Source of the DNA: Methanomicrobiales archaeon HGW-Methanomicrobiales-3
Lineage (GTDB): Archaea; Halobacteriota; Methanomicrobia; Methanomicrobiales; Methanospirillaceae
Reading direction: 5' to 3'
DNA: 64,000 nucleotides
Assembly: GCA_002839605.1 (NCBI GenBank)
Contig: PGYK01000006.1
Span: 62,001 to 126,000 of the forward strand
Translations under genes and position numbers: made by a program
In this document: piece after piece, positions 1 through 8,602 of the stretch
How positions within the stretch are numbered: position 1 is the first letter of the stretch
Layout: every line of letters starts with the position of its first letter
Notes under the pieces: generated by a model
What the model was told of the DNA's origin: nothing
Database searches by the model: none
Seen by the model: the letters and a program-made list of their open reading frames with translations, nothing else

Positions 1-686
1 TTCTTGTAATCGGGGGCGATAACCTTGATGCGGTAGATCGGTGCGCCAAGATAGAGGAGCTCGACATCGACCCCGCCGGTCTTCTGCTCGGCCCCTGCTT
101 TCTTGAGCGCGTTCCTGATGACCGTAATTCCGTCGGGGGAGGTGCAGGTGAGGTGGAGGTGACCCGTCACTTCGACATGGGGAACCTTGACATTCTCCCC
201 TGCCACTTTTACGAGAATCTCGGAGACTTTCTTTGAGAGGCCCAGTTTCTTGAGCGTGGGTTCGGGGTCGATGACCAGATCCTCAAAGACCGGGTAGAAC
301 GCCCCGTACTTCGCGTAGATCGCATCCTCGAGTTCGGCGGGAGGAGTGCCGGTCTGTTCGGCAACAAACCCGAGCCACTTGTGGGCCTTGCTCTCGCTCT
401 TCCACTCGCGGATCTTCTCGCGCCGCTGGTGATCGTTGACGTCTTTCAACGAAAGGTCGATGTGTCCGCGGGTCCGGTCAACATTGAGAACCTTGCAGAC
501 AACCTTCTGGCCTTCGCGGATATGATCGCGGATGTACTTGATCCAGCCCCGTGCAACTTCAGAGATGGGGATGAGCCCCTGGCGGCCACCGTACTCATCC
601 AGTGAAACGAACGCGACAAAGTCCTTGACGTTTTCTACTGTGCAGACGACAAGTTCTGCTTCCTGTGGCCACTCTCTGTCCTGCAT
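1..686 (-). CDS. eif2a: translation initiation factor aIF2 subunit alpha (3' end cut off by the window)
   Basis: The alpha subunit of the archaeal aIF2 heterotrimer helps deliver initiator Met-tRNA to the small ribosomal subunit. About 228 residues are visible. The N-terminus (about residues 8-85) is an S1/OB RNA-binding fold with the family motifs GRQGLIPISEV and GHIDLSLKDV; the helical middle and the start of the C-terminal alpha-beta domain follow. The family is usually near 260 residues, so only the last 30 or so are missing. ATG at 686 gives the usual short N-terminus. An in-frame GTG at 698 overlaps the stop of the S27e gene and is a possible alternative. It is the third gene of a translation operon with L44e and S27e, an arrangement common in euryarchaea. 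Confidence 0.96.
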   Translation of the reverse strand, partial: MQDREWPQEAELVVCTVENVKDFVAFVSLDEYGGRQGLIPISEVARGWIKYIRDHIREGQKVVCKVLNVDRTRGHIDLSLKDVNDHQRREKIREWKSESKAHKWLGFVAEQTGTPPAELEDAIYAKYGAFYPVFEDLVIDPEPTLKKLGLSKKVSEILVKVAGENVKVPHVEVTGHLHLTCTSPDGITVIRNALKKAGAEQKTGGVDVELLYLGAPIYRIKVIAPDYK

Positions 687-694
687 AGCCGGGC

Positions 695-883
695 TCACTG
701 GAGCTCTTGGACGATATCAGCCTTAAGACTTGCCTTTCCGCCGGTGGGGGTGGCAAGGTCGCGTCCGCAGACAACGCACTTGACGACCGTGCTGGCCTTC
801 TCAAAGATGGTCTGCTCGTTCTCGCAGTCGGGACACTTTACTTTATAGAATTTGCTCCGGTTTTCCCTTATTGTGCTTACCAT
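695..883 (-). CDS. rps27e: 30S ribosomal protein S27e
   Basis: This is a 62-residue zinc-ribbon protein of the small ribosomal subunit. The zinc ligands are visible as C17-x2-C20 and C36-x2-C39 (CPDC and CVVC). The length and the motif KFYKVKCPDC are typical of archaeal S27e. It lies 6 bases after L44e, and its stop overlaps a possible GTG start of the aIF2-alpha gene, so the three genes are probably co-transcribed and translationally coupled. Confidence 0.97.
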   Translation of the reverse strand: MVSTIRENRSKFYKVKCPDCENEQTIFEKASTVVKCVVCGRDLATPTGGKASLKADIVQELQ

Positions 884-889
884 AACGCT

Positions 890-1168
890 TCACTCCGTAA
901 GTTCGAATTTCGCGACACGGTAGCCCTTGCGCAGGTGTGCCTTCTTGCAGGTTACACAGCGGTACCGGACGTTGATCTTCTTGGTCGGCTTGTCGCCACC
1001 GGGCACTTTTGAGAACTTGCCCATGTTGCCCACCCTGCCCCTGCGGGCTTTCTGGCGGTCAATCCAGTGGAGGCCGGTCGTCTTGCCTTTCTTTACCTTC
1101 TCAACCTCGTGCACCTGGTGACTCCTGCAAAAGGGGCAGTAGGTTGTAAATTTTGCTGGCATTTTCAT
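890..1168 (-). CDS. rpl44e: 50S ribosomal protein L44e
   Basis: This is a 92-residue zinc-binding protein of the large ribosomal subunit near the E site. Cysteine pairs C11/C14 and C71/C74 form the zinc site, and the basic middle part ([15 protein letters not shown]) is typical of the family. The ATG at 1168 is preceded by GGAG at a spacing of about 9, and an AT-rich TATA-like stretch lies about 35 bases upstream, so this gene probably heads the L44e-S27e-aIF2-alpha operon. Confidence 0.97.
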   Translation of the reverse strand: MKMPAKFTTYCPFCRSHQVHEVEKVKKGKTTGLHWIDRQKARRGRVGNMGKFSKVPGGDKPTKKINVRYRCVTCKKAHLRKGYRVAKFELTE

Positions 1169-1207
1169 ATTAAATGTCTCCGATAATCCTGATGTCGAAT
1201 ACCTATA

Positions 1208-1900
1208 TTATTTGCAGAGATTGATATTTAAGACTATGTTGCGCTCGTACAGGACCGCAGCATTCCGCTCGGGAAGCGTCACTATATCTCCTTTTGAGAG
1301 GGTATAAATTCTCCCATCCACTCCCATGAACGATTCCATGTCCTGGAGCACCCGGACAAGGGCGCAGGGATGGACGATCGGGCTTTTCTGGACCGCCGGC
1401 GCTGCCGCTGGAACCGGAAGATCGCCCCCGATATCCTCATCATAGGGTTCTTCCGCGGGCAGATCCTCTGCTGCTTCATCCTCACCATAGAGCGCCAGCG
1501 GGGCGGTGGCGGCATGGGTAACGTGGGGAGCATTGTGCAGCAGGACTTCCTGGCACTGCTCGATTGCTGCCGTGATCTGGTCGAACATTGCCTTCTCGGG
1601 CGGGATCATCCGTTTGACCTCGTCCCGGTCGTAATAGTTCCCCTCCGCGTGCATCATGGTAAGCGCAAGGATCTTGCGCGAACGCATGGCAAAGATGTCC
1701 TGGAGGGTCTCCCGGATAGCCAGCGTCTCATCGATGAGTGCGCGGGCATCGTCCGAGAACGGGTCGTCGATGGCATAGACCTTTTTTGTGATCGCCGCAA
1801 GCTCGGCGTGCCCTTTCTCGAAGATATCCGGGGCAACCGGGGTAAGCCTGCCGGTCTCGCGTTCGGACAACAGGATACTGCGCAGGTCATCGAGCTTCAT
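1208..1900 (-). CDS. GINS complex subunit (Gins51-type)
   Basis: Archaeal GINS is part of the CMG-like replicative helicase complex that links MCM to primase and polymerase. The 230-residue product has an all-helical A domain (about 1-130), an acidic and Ala/Pro-rich linker (about 130-175) and a small beta-rich B domain at the C-terminus (about 180-230, ending LYERNIVLNINLCK). The A-then-B order is that of the Sld5/Psf1-like (Gins51) type. It follows the primase gene priS by 8 bases, a conserved archaeal pairing that supports the call. The linker is the least conserved part. The exact subfamily is inferred from domain order and context. Confidence 0.85.
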   Translation of the reverse strand: MKLDDLRSILLSERETGRLTPVAPDIFEKGHAELAAITKKVYAIDDPFSDDARALIDETLAIRETLQDIFAMRSRKILALTMMHAEGNYYDRDEVKRMIPPEKAMFDQITAAIEQCQEVLLHNAPHVTHAATAPLALYGEDEAAEDLPAEEPYDEDIGGDLPVPAAAPAVQKSPIVHPCALVRVLQDMESFMGVDGRIYTLSKGDIVTLPERNAAVLYERNIVLNINLCK

Positions 1901-1908
1901 GTCTTTCC

Positions 1909-3039
1909 TCAGGCAATCTCTGCTGCCCCGCGGGCGCAGAGGAAGACTGCCACCGCTTCCGGTACTGTAGTGATGCCCTTTTGGAGCTCATAAGTACTTC
2001 CGAGCATCGGCATCTTCAGGTTGAAGTTCAGGTTCACCTTCACATCCCGCGTCCCGAATACCACGGCATCCACGAGCGGATCGAATTTTTCAAGATCGCG
2101 GAGTTCGAGCGACTGTACCCGCATGCCGCTGCCCCCGTGGAGGGAGGTGGGCATCCGGATCAGTCGTTTGGTATCGGTCGTGACCGGTTCATCGGCAAGG
2201 GCGGCCCGCGTGAGGAGACGTTTCTTGAATTCCCCGTCCTGCTGGCTGACAATGATGCCAAGGACGCGGTTTTTGGCAATCATCGATGAGGGGCGCGTCT
2301 CGATCATGGTGATGAGCTCCCCGCAGTTTTTCAGAAACGTGGTCGCCGAATCCTTTCCGATCCCGTCGATCGCGGTCAGGTGGGCCATCGCATCTTCAGG
2401 AGGGATTGCAAGAAGCCAGCGCAGGTATTCGGTGAGCGTCTCGCGGTACCGGTTCTGCCAGCCGGGCGTTGAGGGGGCTTTTCCTGCAAGCATGGCGGCA
2501 GGATCGATCCCGATCCCGCAGATGTAATCGATCAGTTCCCGGCGCTCCTGGCTCCCCCAGCTCCGAAACGCGAGATCCTTGACATGGACGTGGTAGCCCC
2601 GGCCCCCCGAGAAGACGAGCTCGATCTTCTTTTTGTCCATGCCGAACTCGATGAGGAGCATGTCGAGGAGTTTCTGCGTCTCTTCCTTGACCCTCGCAAG
2701 CATCTGGTCGTACGGTCCCCGCACGATATGGTCGGCATCGAGATCGAAGATGAGATCCGCCCCGCACCATCCTTTGTCTGCCATGGTTCCCGCGTCGGGT
2801 TTCTCGTAATACGCGGTCGAGTAGTAGGTGTGCTGCGGGATGAGGTTCTGGATATACCCGGTCATCTCATCGCGGCCGGAAAAGCCGATGTGCCGCCGCA
2901 TCCGCATATCGGCAGCGCCCGGGTTAAAGAGGACAAAACCCCATTCGCGCTGCTCAAGCGATGACGGCGCAACGAGCACGGCTTTCCGGTAATATTCCGT
3001 AAACCGCTGCCGGAGAAATTCGGTGGTGGCCGGGTTCAT
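1909..3039 (-). CDS. priS: DNA primase small (catalytic) subunit PriS
   Basis: PriS synthesises RNA/DNA primers as the catalytic half of the archaeal-eukaryal primase. In the 376 residues the catalytic aspartates are visible at D99 and D101 (FDLDADHI), followed by the nucleotide-binding motif SGGRGYHVHV at 144-153. The length fits the family. The start overlaps the Elp3 stop by four bases (3036-3039), which suggests coupling. The large subunit gene priL is not in this window. The GINS gene directly downstream supports a replication role. Confidence 0.96.
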   Translation of the reverse strand: MNPATTEFLRQRFTEYYRKAVLVAPSSLEQREWGFVLFNPGAADMRMRRHIGFSGRDEMTGYIQNLIPQHTYYSTAYYEKPDAGTMADKGWCGADLIFDLDADHIVRGPYDQMLARVKEETQKLLDMLLIEFGMDKKKIELVFSGGRGYHVHVKDLAFRSWGSQERRELIDYICGIGIDPAAMLAGKAPSTPGWQNRYRETLTEYLRWLLAIPPEDAMAHLTAIDGIGKDSATTFLKNCGELITMIETRPSSMIAKNRVLGIIVSQQDGEFKKRLLTRAALADEPVTTDTKRLIRMPTSLHGGSGMRVQSLELRDLEKFDPLVDAVVFGTRDVKVNLNFNLKMPMLGSTYELQKGITTVPEAVAVFLCARGAAEIA

Positions 3040-4616
3040 GACAACTCCCGTACCATATAAGGTCCTCTCCGTTCATAACCAAGCTTGCGATAATAGGGCC
3101 GGACACCGATCCCGCTCATGATGGCAAGCCGCACGAAACCGGCCCCGCGGGCGATCTCCTCGGCCTTTGCGATCAGTTCCCGCCCGAAATTCCGGTGCTG
3201 CCATTCGGCAGATTCGGCATCCATCCCCACCGGCACGAGGCTGCCATACACGTGGAGCTCGCGGAGGAGCGCCGCCCCGTCAAGTTCCGGGCGATAGACT
3301 GCGGAGGGGAAGCGGAGCCGGGCAAAGCCGATGAGCGAATCGTCCGAGACCGCCGAGATGAAATGCTCCTTTCCGTCGCAGGCATCGTATTCCAGCACCC
3401 GGATCTCCGATTCAACCACCGAGGGGAGCCGGCCGATCTCGCGGCAGCGGATGCACCGGCAGCGTTTGCCCTGGGCTTTGAGCCGGTTCTGGGCCAGCTG
3501 CCGGAAATTGGAATGCTTGGATCCGGCCACGATCAGCTTTGCGGGGATGTCGCGCTGGATCCGCTGGAGCCGGGTATATTCGGGGATGAGGGACTTGCCG
3601 TACGCAACGAGGTCGATGAGTTCGTCTTCATCGTATGGCGAGAAGAGTCCCCGCTGCCAGTGGTCCTCGATCTCGGAGCCGGGGGTGACGAGCGTGGGGT
3701 AGATCTTGAGGAAGTCCGGCCGGAACCGGGGGTCAGAAAAGAGCGTCTCGAACATCTTTTTGTCAGACTCGATGCTGGAACCGGGCAGGTTGGGCATCAT
3801 GTGGAACCCGACTTTCAGTCCCGCGTCGCGGAGGAGCGTGTTTGCCAAAACCGTGTCGGCAACCGTGCACCCCCGCCGGTTATAGGCAAGGATCGCGTCG
3901 TCCACGTGCTGGACGCCCAGTTCCACTTTCGTCACACCATACTCCAGCATCCGGTCGATGTGCTCCCGGCGACACCAGTCCGGCCGGGTCTCGAAAGTTA
4001 TGGCAATGCAGCGGATATGGGCACTCTCGTTGGCATCTTCAACCTCGCGGATGCCATGGGGTTGCAGAGCGGGTGAGCCACCCGGGTACACGTTCATCGC
4101 CTCGATGCAGCGGGAGACAAATTCTTCCTGGTATTCCACCGGCCGGGCAGTGATGGTCCCGCCCATCACGATCAGTTCCACCTTGTCCACCCGGTGGCCA
4201 AGGATCTCGAACTGTTCGAGCCGGGCGTGCACCTGCCGGAACGGGTCGAACTCATGCTCTCTCCCCCTTTTTGCGGCCGGCTCCTCGCCGGTGTAACTCT
4301 GCGGGGAATGGAACGGGTGGTCGGGCCCCCCCGGGCAGGGCAGGCATTTGCCGTGCGGGCAGGGATACGGCGAGGTCATCACCGCAACGGGGGCGACACC
4401 GGAGAGGGTTCGGGAGGGTTTGACGAGCAGGATCTTCCGGAGGATCTCCCGCTCTTCAGGAAGGGCCATGGCTAAGAGAGCCGAATTCTTCGGCACCGCA
4501 GGCAGCCCGTACTTGCGGCAGATCTCGATCTTGGCCGCAACGATGGTTATGTCGTCACCGGGCGTGAGGCCGAGGATGCGGGAGATGATCTCCCGGTATA
4601 CCAGTGCCTCGTCCAT
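3036..4616 (-). CDS. elp3: Elp3 family tRNA U34 carboxymethyltransferase (radical SAM plus GNAT)
   Basis: Archaeal Elp3 acts alone in modifying wobble uridine-34 of tRNA, using acetyl-CoA and S-adenosylmethionine. The 526-residue protein shows the Elp3-specific cluster motif C86-x4-C91-x2-C94 (CPHGKCLPC), a radical SAM barrel to about residue 380, and a C-terminal GNAT acetyltransferase domain ending VRPYYRKLGYERRGPYM. The length is typical. It overlaps priS by four bases and follows the UPF0058 gene by 6 bases on the same strand. Confidence 0.95.
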   Translation of the reverse strand: MDEALVYREIISRILGLTPGDDITIVAAKIEICRKYGLPAVPKNSALLAMALPEEREILRKILLVKPSRTLSGVAPVAVMTSPYPCPHGKCLPCPGGPDHPFHSPQSYTGEEPAAKRGREHEFDPFRQVHARLEQFEILGHRVDKVELIVMGGTITARPVEYQEEFVSRCIEAMNVYPGGSPALQPHGIREVEDANESAHIRCIAITFETRPDWCRREHIDRMLEYGVTKVELGVQHVDDAILAYNRRGCTVADTVLANTLLRDAGLKVGFHMMPNLPGSSIESDKKMFETLFSDPRFRPDFLKIYPTLVTPGSEIEDHWQRGLFSPYDEDELIDLVAYGKSLIPEYTRLQRIQRDIPAKLIVAGSKHSNFRQLAQNRLKAQGKRCRCIRCREIGRLPSVVESEIRVLEYDACDGKEHFISAVSDDSLIGFARLRFPSAVYRPELDGAALLRELHVYGSLVPVGMDAESAEWQHRNFGRELIAKAEEIARGAGFVRLAIMSGIGVRPYYRKLGYERRGPYMVRELS

Positions 4617-4622
4617 GAGAAG

Positions 4623-4889
4623 TTAATGTTCGGCTGCAACTTTCTGCGTTGCAGATTCATGAGAATAGTTCACCACGGGAAGCGAGTGGCCGTGGATATG
4701 GGATACGATCTCATCCCCGAGTGTGAGGAGAGCGTCTTTATGGGCTTTTTTATCTTTGTGAATATGAACAGGAGAAATTTCAAGGGAACTGTACCGATCC
4801 GTGCGGATTTCGTCGTTGGAGATGCCTTCGTAGTACTTTTTGATGTGGATCATCAACATGTGGAGATGGAGTAACTCTTCCTTTTGCAC
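4623..4889 (-). CDS. UPF0058 family protein
   Basis: This 88-residue soluble protein belongs to a conserved archaeal family of unknown function. It is helical and unusually rich in histidine (HLHMLMIHIKKYYE near the N-terminus, VHIHKDKKAHKD and VSHIHGHS later), but no known metal site can be assigned. It sits first in the run leading to elp3 and priS. A TATA-like element, CTTATAAATC, lies about 60 bases upstream at 4949-4958 on the minus strand, just before the divergent ADP-ribosylglycohydrolase gene. Confidence 0.88.
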   Translation of the reverse strand: MQKEELLHLHMLMIHIKKYYEGISNDEIRTDRYSSLEISPVHIHKDKKAHKDALLTLGDEIVSHIHGHSLPVVNYSHESATQKVAAEH

Positions 4890-4948
4890 ACTATCGCCTT
4901 CTCTAATACGATCCTTTTTTTGTGGGACACATATACCTTATTGGTGAG

Positions 4949-4958
4949 ATTTATAAGA
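4949..4958 (-). promoter_or_regulatory. TATA-like box for the UPF0058-elp3-priS run
   Basis: The element reads CTTATAAATC on the minus strand in the 75-base divergent gap. It would place the transcription start some 35 bases before the UPF0058 ATG. This is seen in the sequence only. Confidence 0.45.
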
Positions 4959-4964
4959 GGCAAA

Positions 4965-5834
4965 ATGCGGCACGTAGGATCCATAATTGCGCTCGCAATT
5001 GGGGACGCGTTGGGTGCGCCTTTGGAAGGATCTCGAAAACCTGAAGCGTGGCTGGCAGAATTCCGTCCCGGTGGGCGCCATTTCCGGAAGAAGGGTGAAT
5101 GGACCGATGACACATTGCAGGCCATTGCGGTCGCAGAATCGCTGGCTGATCGCAGGGCTTTTTGCGAAACCGAGCTTGTGAAAAAACTATCCGGAGCCTA
5201 TATAGTACGGCCGGAATGGTTTGGTCCTACATCAACTTTCTTCTTTGATCTTGTCAGATCCGGGACCGTGCCGCACCAGGCTGCATGGCTTGTGCACAAA
5301 AGGAACCATGGCAGCCGGACGAACGGGAGTGTCATGCGGGGTTTTCCTCTGGGAATATTCTTTCCGGCACCGCAGGTCTATGAGATCAGCCTCCGTTGTT
5401 CGGCAATCACCCACTTCGATCCGGTTGCCGGCCATGCTTCCGCGTTCCTCAACGTGATGGTGAGCGACATGGTGCGGGGATCTTCCCGCCAGCGGGCGTT
5501 CCGGCATGCCCGGTCGCTCTGCACCGGGCCGGAAGTGCATGCAATGCTTGGCAGTTATGATGAGTATAACCCGGAACCATCCTTAGATAGTGTATTGTGC
5601 GCACATGCTGCACTTCATTCTTTTATGAACGCACGGTCCCTGGAGATGGCCATCCTCTCTGCGGTGAACCTCGGGGGCGATGCGGATACGGTTGGTGCAT
5701 GCTGTGGTGCGCTGGCGGGGGCGTACTGGGGGCTTGATGCTATTCCCTCGCGTTGGAAGGAGGGGCTGGAGGGTTACGACCGGCTGGTGCAGCTCGCGGG
5801 GCGGGTGTGGGAGAGGAGGGTGGACAGGTCGTGA
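4965..5834 (+). CDS. ADP-ribosylglycohydrolase family protein (DraG-like)
   Basis: Enzymes of this family remove ADP-ribose from proteins or small molecules using a di-magnesium centre. The 289-residue product has the family motifs GDALGAPLEG (13-22), WTDDT (46-50, metal ligands), TNGSVMR (119-125) and GGDADTVG (237-244, metal ligands), so it looks catalytically complete. ATG 4965 is chosen because GAGG lies just upstream and the conserved fold begins at once; an upstream in-frame ATG at 4884 would overlap the divergent gene. A fragment matching its last 39 residues lies 1 kb downstream (6797-6913). The substrate is unknown. Confidence 0.9.
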   Translation: MRHVGSIIALAIGDALGAPLEGSRKPEAWLAEFRPGGRHFRKKGEWTDDTLQAIAVAESLADRRAFCETELVKKLSGAYIVRPEWFGPTSTFFFDLVRSGTVPHQAAWLVHKRNHGSRTNGSVMRGFPLGIFFPAPQVYEISLRCSAITHFDPVAGHASAFLNVMVSDMVRGSSRQRAFRHARSLCTGPEVHAMLGSYDEYNPEPSLDSVLCAHAALHSFMNARSLEMAILSAVNLGGDADTVGACCGALAGAYWGLDAIPSRWKEGLEGYDRLVQLAGRVWERRVDRS

Positions 5835-5908
5835 TCGAATTTCCCGGTCGATACAACCGCTGCCGTCACCCCGAAAATATGGAGCCCGCATTGACCAGTT
5901 CTTCCATT

Positions 5909-6598
5909 TCAGGCAGTATCCGTTTTCTGCAGTATCACGAAGATATAGACTATCATAATGAGACTTATCACGATACTGACCCATAACAGGCAACTGAAAT
6001 TCTCATAATACTGTGCCCAGTCAATTCTGCCGTCTCTTAGTGCAATGGAGTTCGCCTGCAGGAAGACGATGATACCAGCAAGGAATGCGAAACCCGCAGA
6101 AAAGACATATATCGAATTCCGGGCCCCTTTTGGGTCCCGGTGATACCATGCAAAAAACGAGTCACGGATTATGGTTATCTCCCTGAGGAGAGCCAACAGG
6201 ACGTACGCTGTCGCGGAGACTGCAAGGGGGACGAGGACCAGGGCCTGGAAGACGAGAGGTGAAACAGAAAATGAGGGGAACACCCGCGGCAGGATGAGAT
6301 ACTGGGTGAGTGCAAGCCCTTCAAGGTAGCAGAAAAAAACCAGACTCCAGATGATTGCATCCCGATAATTCCCCCGGTGTGTGAACATCGGGTCATCAGG
6401 GTCAGGATTTATTGTCCATTTGTAAATCAGATGCAGGCCAAGGATAACAAGTGTGAAGGCCACCATAATTACAGGCCCGACAAATGCGAGTCGCTCGCCC
6501 TTTATGAATGCACTCATGATAAGGGAGATGATGAGGAGCATGCAGATCGTAAAACGGATGATTACACCATTCACCTGCATTTCTTCGGAGACATTCAT
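5909..6598 (-). CDS. polytopic membrane protein of unknown function
   Basis: The 229-residue product has about six hydrophobic segments (near residues 10-30, 37-58, 83-105, 115-140, 165-185 and 203-225) with short polar loops, including a 62-79 loop rich in Asp and Pro. I do not recognise a family. It is convergent with the ADP-ribosylglycohydrolase gene and has no close operon partner. An AT-rich stretch at about 6605-6635 could carry its promoter. Codon use resembles the neighbours but is slightly more AT-rich. Confidence 0.7.
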   Translation of the reverse strand: MNVSEEMQVNGVIIRFTICMLLIISLIMSAFIKGERLAFVGPVIMVAFTLVILGLHLIYKWTINPDPDDPMFTHRGNYRDAIIWSLVFFCYLEGLALTQYLILPRVFPSFSVSPLVFQALVLVPLAVSATAYVLLALLREITIIRDSFFAWYHRDPKGARNSIYVFSAGFAFLAGIIVFLQANSIALRDGRIDWAQYYENFSCLLWVSIVISLIMIVYIFVILQKTDTA

Positions 6599-6781
6599 GA
6601 AGAGCCTGATAAATTATTTTTTCCAGATGATATTTAGGTATACCCACATATCCAGCGATCGGATGACAACTGCATAAGAAGGTGCGGGAGGCGAAAGCCC
6701 CCCCCCGCTGTGGCGCCCCCGATTTGGATAACATAGTATTACCGATCCCGGGAAACAAAAAACCTGAATCATTTAGATGAT

Positions 6782-6806
6782 CCGGTAATTGAGACCGCCG
6801 CGGGGG
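6782..6806 (+). repeat. partial R2 repeat (left end only)
   Basis: The stretch CCGGTAATTGAGACCGCCGC and the G-tract after it match the left end of the full R2 copies at 21971 and 32145. The rest of R2 is absent, and the sequence passes straight into an ADP-ribosylglycohydrolase fragment within the shared G-rich run. Confidence 0.6.
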
Positions 6807-6991
6807 CATACTGGGGGCTCTTTGCGGTGCCTGAACGGTGGAAGACCGGGCTCAAATGGTACGACCGGCTGGTGCAATTCGCGGAGCGGGTATGGGTGGG
6901 GAGGGTGGACCAATCTGGGGGGTGCATTCTGAAGATATCACCGGAACCTTGTCCCGCGCCTTTGAACCAGTCGTGGCCGGCATATGAGTAA
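6797..6991 (+). pseudogene. 3' remnant of a second ADP-ribosylglycohydrolase gene
   Basis: Read in the frame starting at 6797, this codes for a stretch beginning AAGAYWGL and containing YDRLVQ, matching residues 251-289 of the intact gene at 4965-5834 at 28 of 39 positions; the match ends near 6913. The frame then runs on without similarity to a TAA at 6989-6991. No start codon or upstream domain is present, so it is a broken 3' fragment of a duplicated or replaced paralogue. Confidence 0.85.
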
Positions 6992-7053
6992 AATCAAAAA
7001 ACCCTTTTTTGAATCCTTCGGATTCCCTGCAAAATGCTTCGTTAAAAGAGATA

Positions 7054-7500
7054 TTACGCCGGCCGAATCTCCACCAGCTTCAGGGCCCGGCCCTTGTCGC
7101 AGATGTCCGGCGCATTCCCGAGCACATCGGTGACGATGTACTTCTCACCATCAACAACACCATCCGGGCGGCAGAGGGAGTAACTCCGGCAGTCCGCCTT
7201 GTTGCACGTGAACTCGATCTTGATCTTCGAATTGACGATCGCCATCTCGGGGCTGATGAGAGCACTGATGGGAGCCTCCATCACCTCGACTGCGGTTGCC
7301 CCGTTGAGGTGCACCGGGCATTCGTGGTGGGTGGTTCGGACGGTCACAATCCGGTACTTGTGTCCCTTCTGGAGATTATTGCAGGCCTTTTTGACTTTAC
7401 AGGTATCGCACTCCGGAGCCTCGTTCTCGTAGATGAACTCCACACCCGTCTTTGCAAGCACGGTTCCAACCAGCGTCACTTTCGTCTTTGCTTCTGCCAT
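7054..7500 (-). CDS. UPF0179 family protein
   Basis: This 148-residue archaeal protein of unknown function is rich in cysteines in clusters (CDTCKVKKAC, CPVH, CNKADCRSYSLC), suggesting a bound metal or iron-sulfur centre; that is an inference. ATG 7500 is preceded by GAGGTG at good spacing, and an upstream in-frame start at 7536 would intrude on the egsA stop region. It lies 10 bases after egsA and is probably co-transcribed with it. Confidence 0.9.
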   Translation of the reverse strand: MAEAKTKVTLVGTVLAKTGVEFIYENEAPECDTCKVKKACNNLQKGHKYRIVTVRTTHHECPVHLNGATAVEVMEAPISALISPEMAIVNSKIKIEFTCNKADCRSYSLCRPDGVVDGEKYIVTDVLGNAPDICDKGRALKLVEIRPA

Positions 7501-7510
7501 TGTGTCCACC

Positions 7511-8590
7511 TCACTCCCGGTAGAGCATTGCCACAAGATTCTCGGCAGAATCCTTTGTTACGCCCATATCAAATATGGTGAAGCGTTCCGGACGAATAGT
7601 CTTTGCCATCAGGAGGGCTTCAACTGCCGTCGCATCATCAATCCCGAGATCGGCCGGCGTTGTCGGGGCGCCGATGATCTTCAAGGACGAGCGGATCCCC
7701 CGCCAGTCGCCGCCGTGCAGGTACATCGAGATGATAGTGCCGATCCCGCAGCTCTCGCCATGCAGGGCCTTCCCCGGCGCGAGCCGGTCCAGCGCGTGGG
7801 AAAACTTATGCTCCCCGCCACTTGCAGGACGCGAGGACCCGGCGATACTCATCGCAACCCCGCTCGAAACGAGTGCCTTGATGACGAACCGGGCGGACTG
7901 CTCCTGGTGCGGTTTGATGATCGCGGCATTCTTCATAAGGATCTCGGCGGTCATCTTCGAGAGCGCAATCGCGTACTCGCTCACCGGCTCGCCTTTCACG
8001 CGGTGCGCGAGCTCCCAGTCAAGGATCGCGGTGTAATTCGAGATCACGTCTGCACAGCCGGCCGCAAGAAGGCGGTGCGGCGCCGAGGCAATGACCCCGG
8101 TATCGGCAACGATTGCCATCGGCGGCTGTGCTTCGAGCGAGGAATGCCCGCTCTCCAGGGGAACGGAAGCGCGGGCAGAAGCGATACCGTCATGGGACGC
8201 TGCCGTAGGAACCGAGATGAACGGGAGATCGAGGTTGTAGGCCACGATCTTCGCCGTGTCGATCACCCGGCCGCCCCCGACCCCGATAAGGAAATCGGCA
8301 CCCTCTGCCGCGCCCGCTGCATCCGCAATGATCGCGGGACTGATGGTTGCCGCAGTGAACGTTTTGACCGTATGGTGCGCTGCAAGGATCTCCCGCACGC
8401 GCTCGCCGGCATAGCCCATCGTCCCGCTGCCCGAGATCAGGAGTGCAGAGGATCCGAGCTTCAGGTCGGCACAGACCGCGGGGATCTGCCCGTACACATC
8501 ATGGCCGATCACCACATCGCGGGGCAGCTGCATCCATGAGGACGTGTCGATACCCTTCTGCTTGAGTAATTTTATTGCATCTGCACTCAT
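7511..8590 (-). CDS. egsA: sn-glycerol-1-phosphate dehydrogenase EgsA
   Basis: This enzyme makes the sn-glycerol-1-phosphate backbone of archaeal ether lipids from dihydroxyacetone phosphate with NAD(P)H. The 359-residue protein shows the nucleotide-binding motif GVGGGRVIDTAK and the family signature VPTAASHDGIASARAS, with conserved histidines in GGEHKFSHALD and ALHGE for the zinc site. The length is typical. It diverges from the DUF63 membrane gene at 8603 with only 12 bases between start codons, so the two promoters must overlap the coding ends or the transcripts must be leaderless. Confidence 0.97.
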   Translation of the reverse strand: MSADAIKLLKQKGIDTSSWMQLPRDVVIGHDVYGQIPAVCADLKLGSSALLISGSGTMGYAGERVREILAAHHTVKTFTAATISPAIIADAAGAAEGADFLIGVGGGRVIDTAKIVAYNLDLPFISVPTAASHDGIASARASVPLESGHSSLEAQPPMAIVADTGVIASAPHRLLAAGCADVISNYTAILDWELAHRVKGEPVSEYAIALSKMTAEILMKNAAIIKPHQEQSARFVIKALVSSGVAMSIAGSSRPASGGEHKFSHALDRLAPGKALHGESCGIGTIISMYLHGGDWRGIRSSLKIIGAPTTPADLGIDDATAVEALLMAKTIRPERFTIFDMGVTKDSAENLVAMLYRE

Positions 8591-8602
8591 TCTAGATCAT
8601 GG

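Larger units (their letters stand above)
6599..7053. other. 455-base gap with a gene remnant and an R2 repeat end
   Basis: The gap holds a C-rich hairpin-like tract near 6686-6712, the partial R2 repeat end at 6782-6806 and, joined to it, the ADP-ribosylglycohydrolase remnant. From about 6990 to 7053 only AT-rich sequence before the UPF0179 stop is visible. No complete gene is seen. Confidence 0.7.

Noticed and set aside
3195-4076. A 293-codon plus-strand open frame
   Set aside because: It is antisense to elp3, whose cluster cysteines and GNAT domain are clear.
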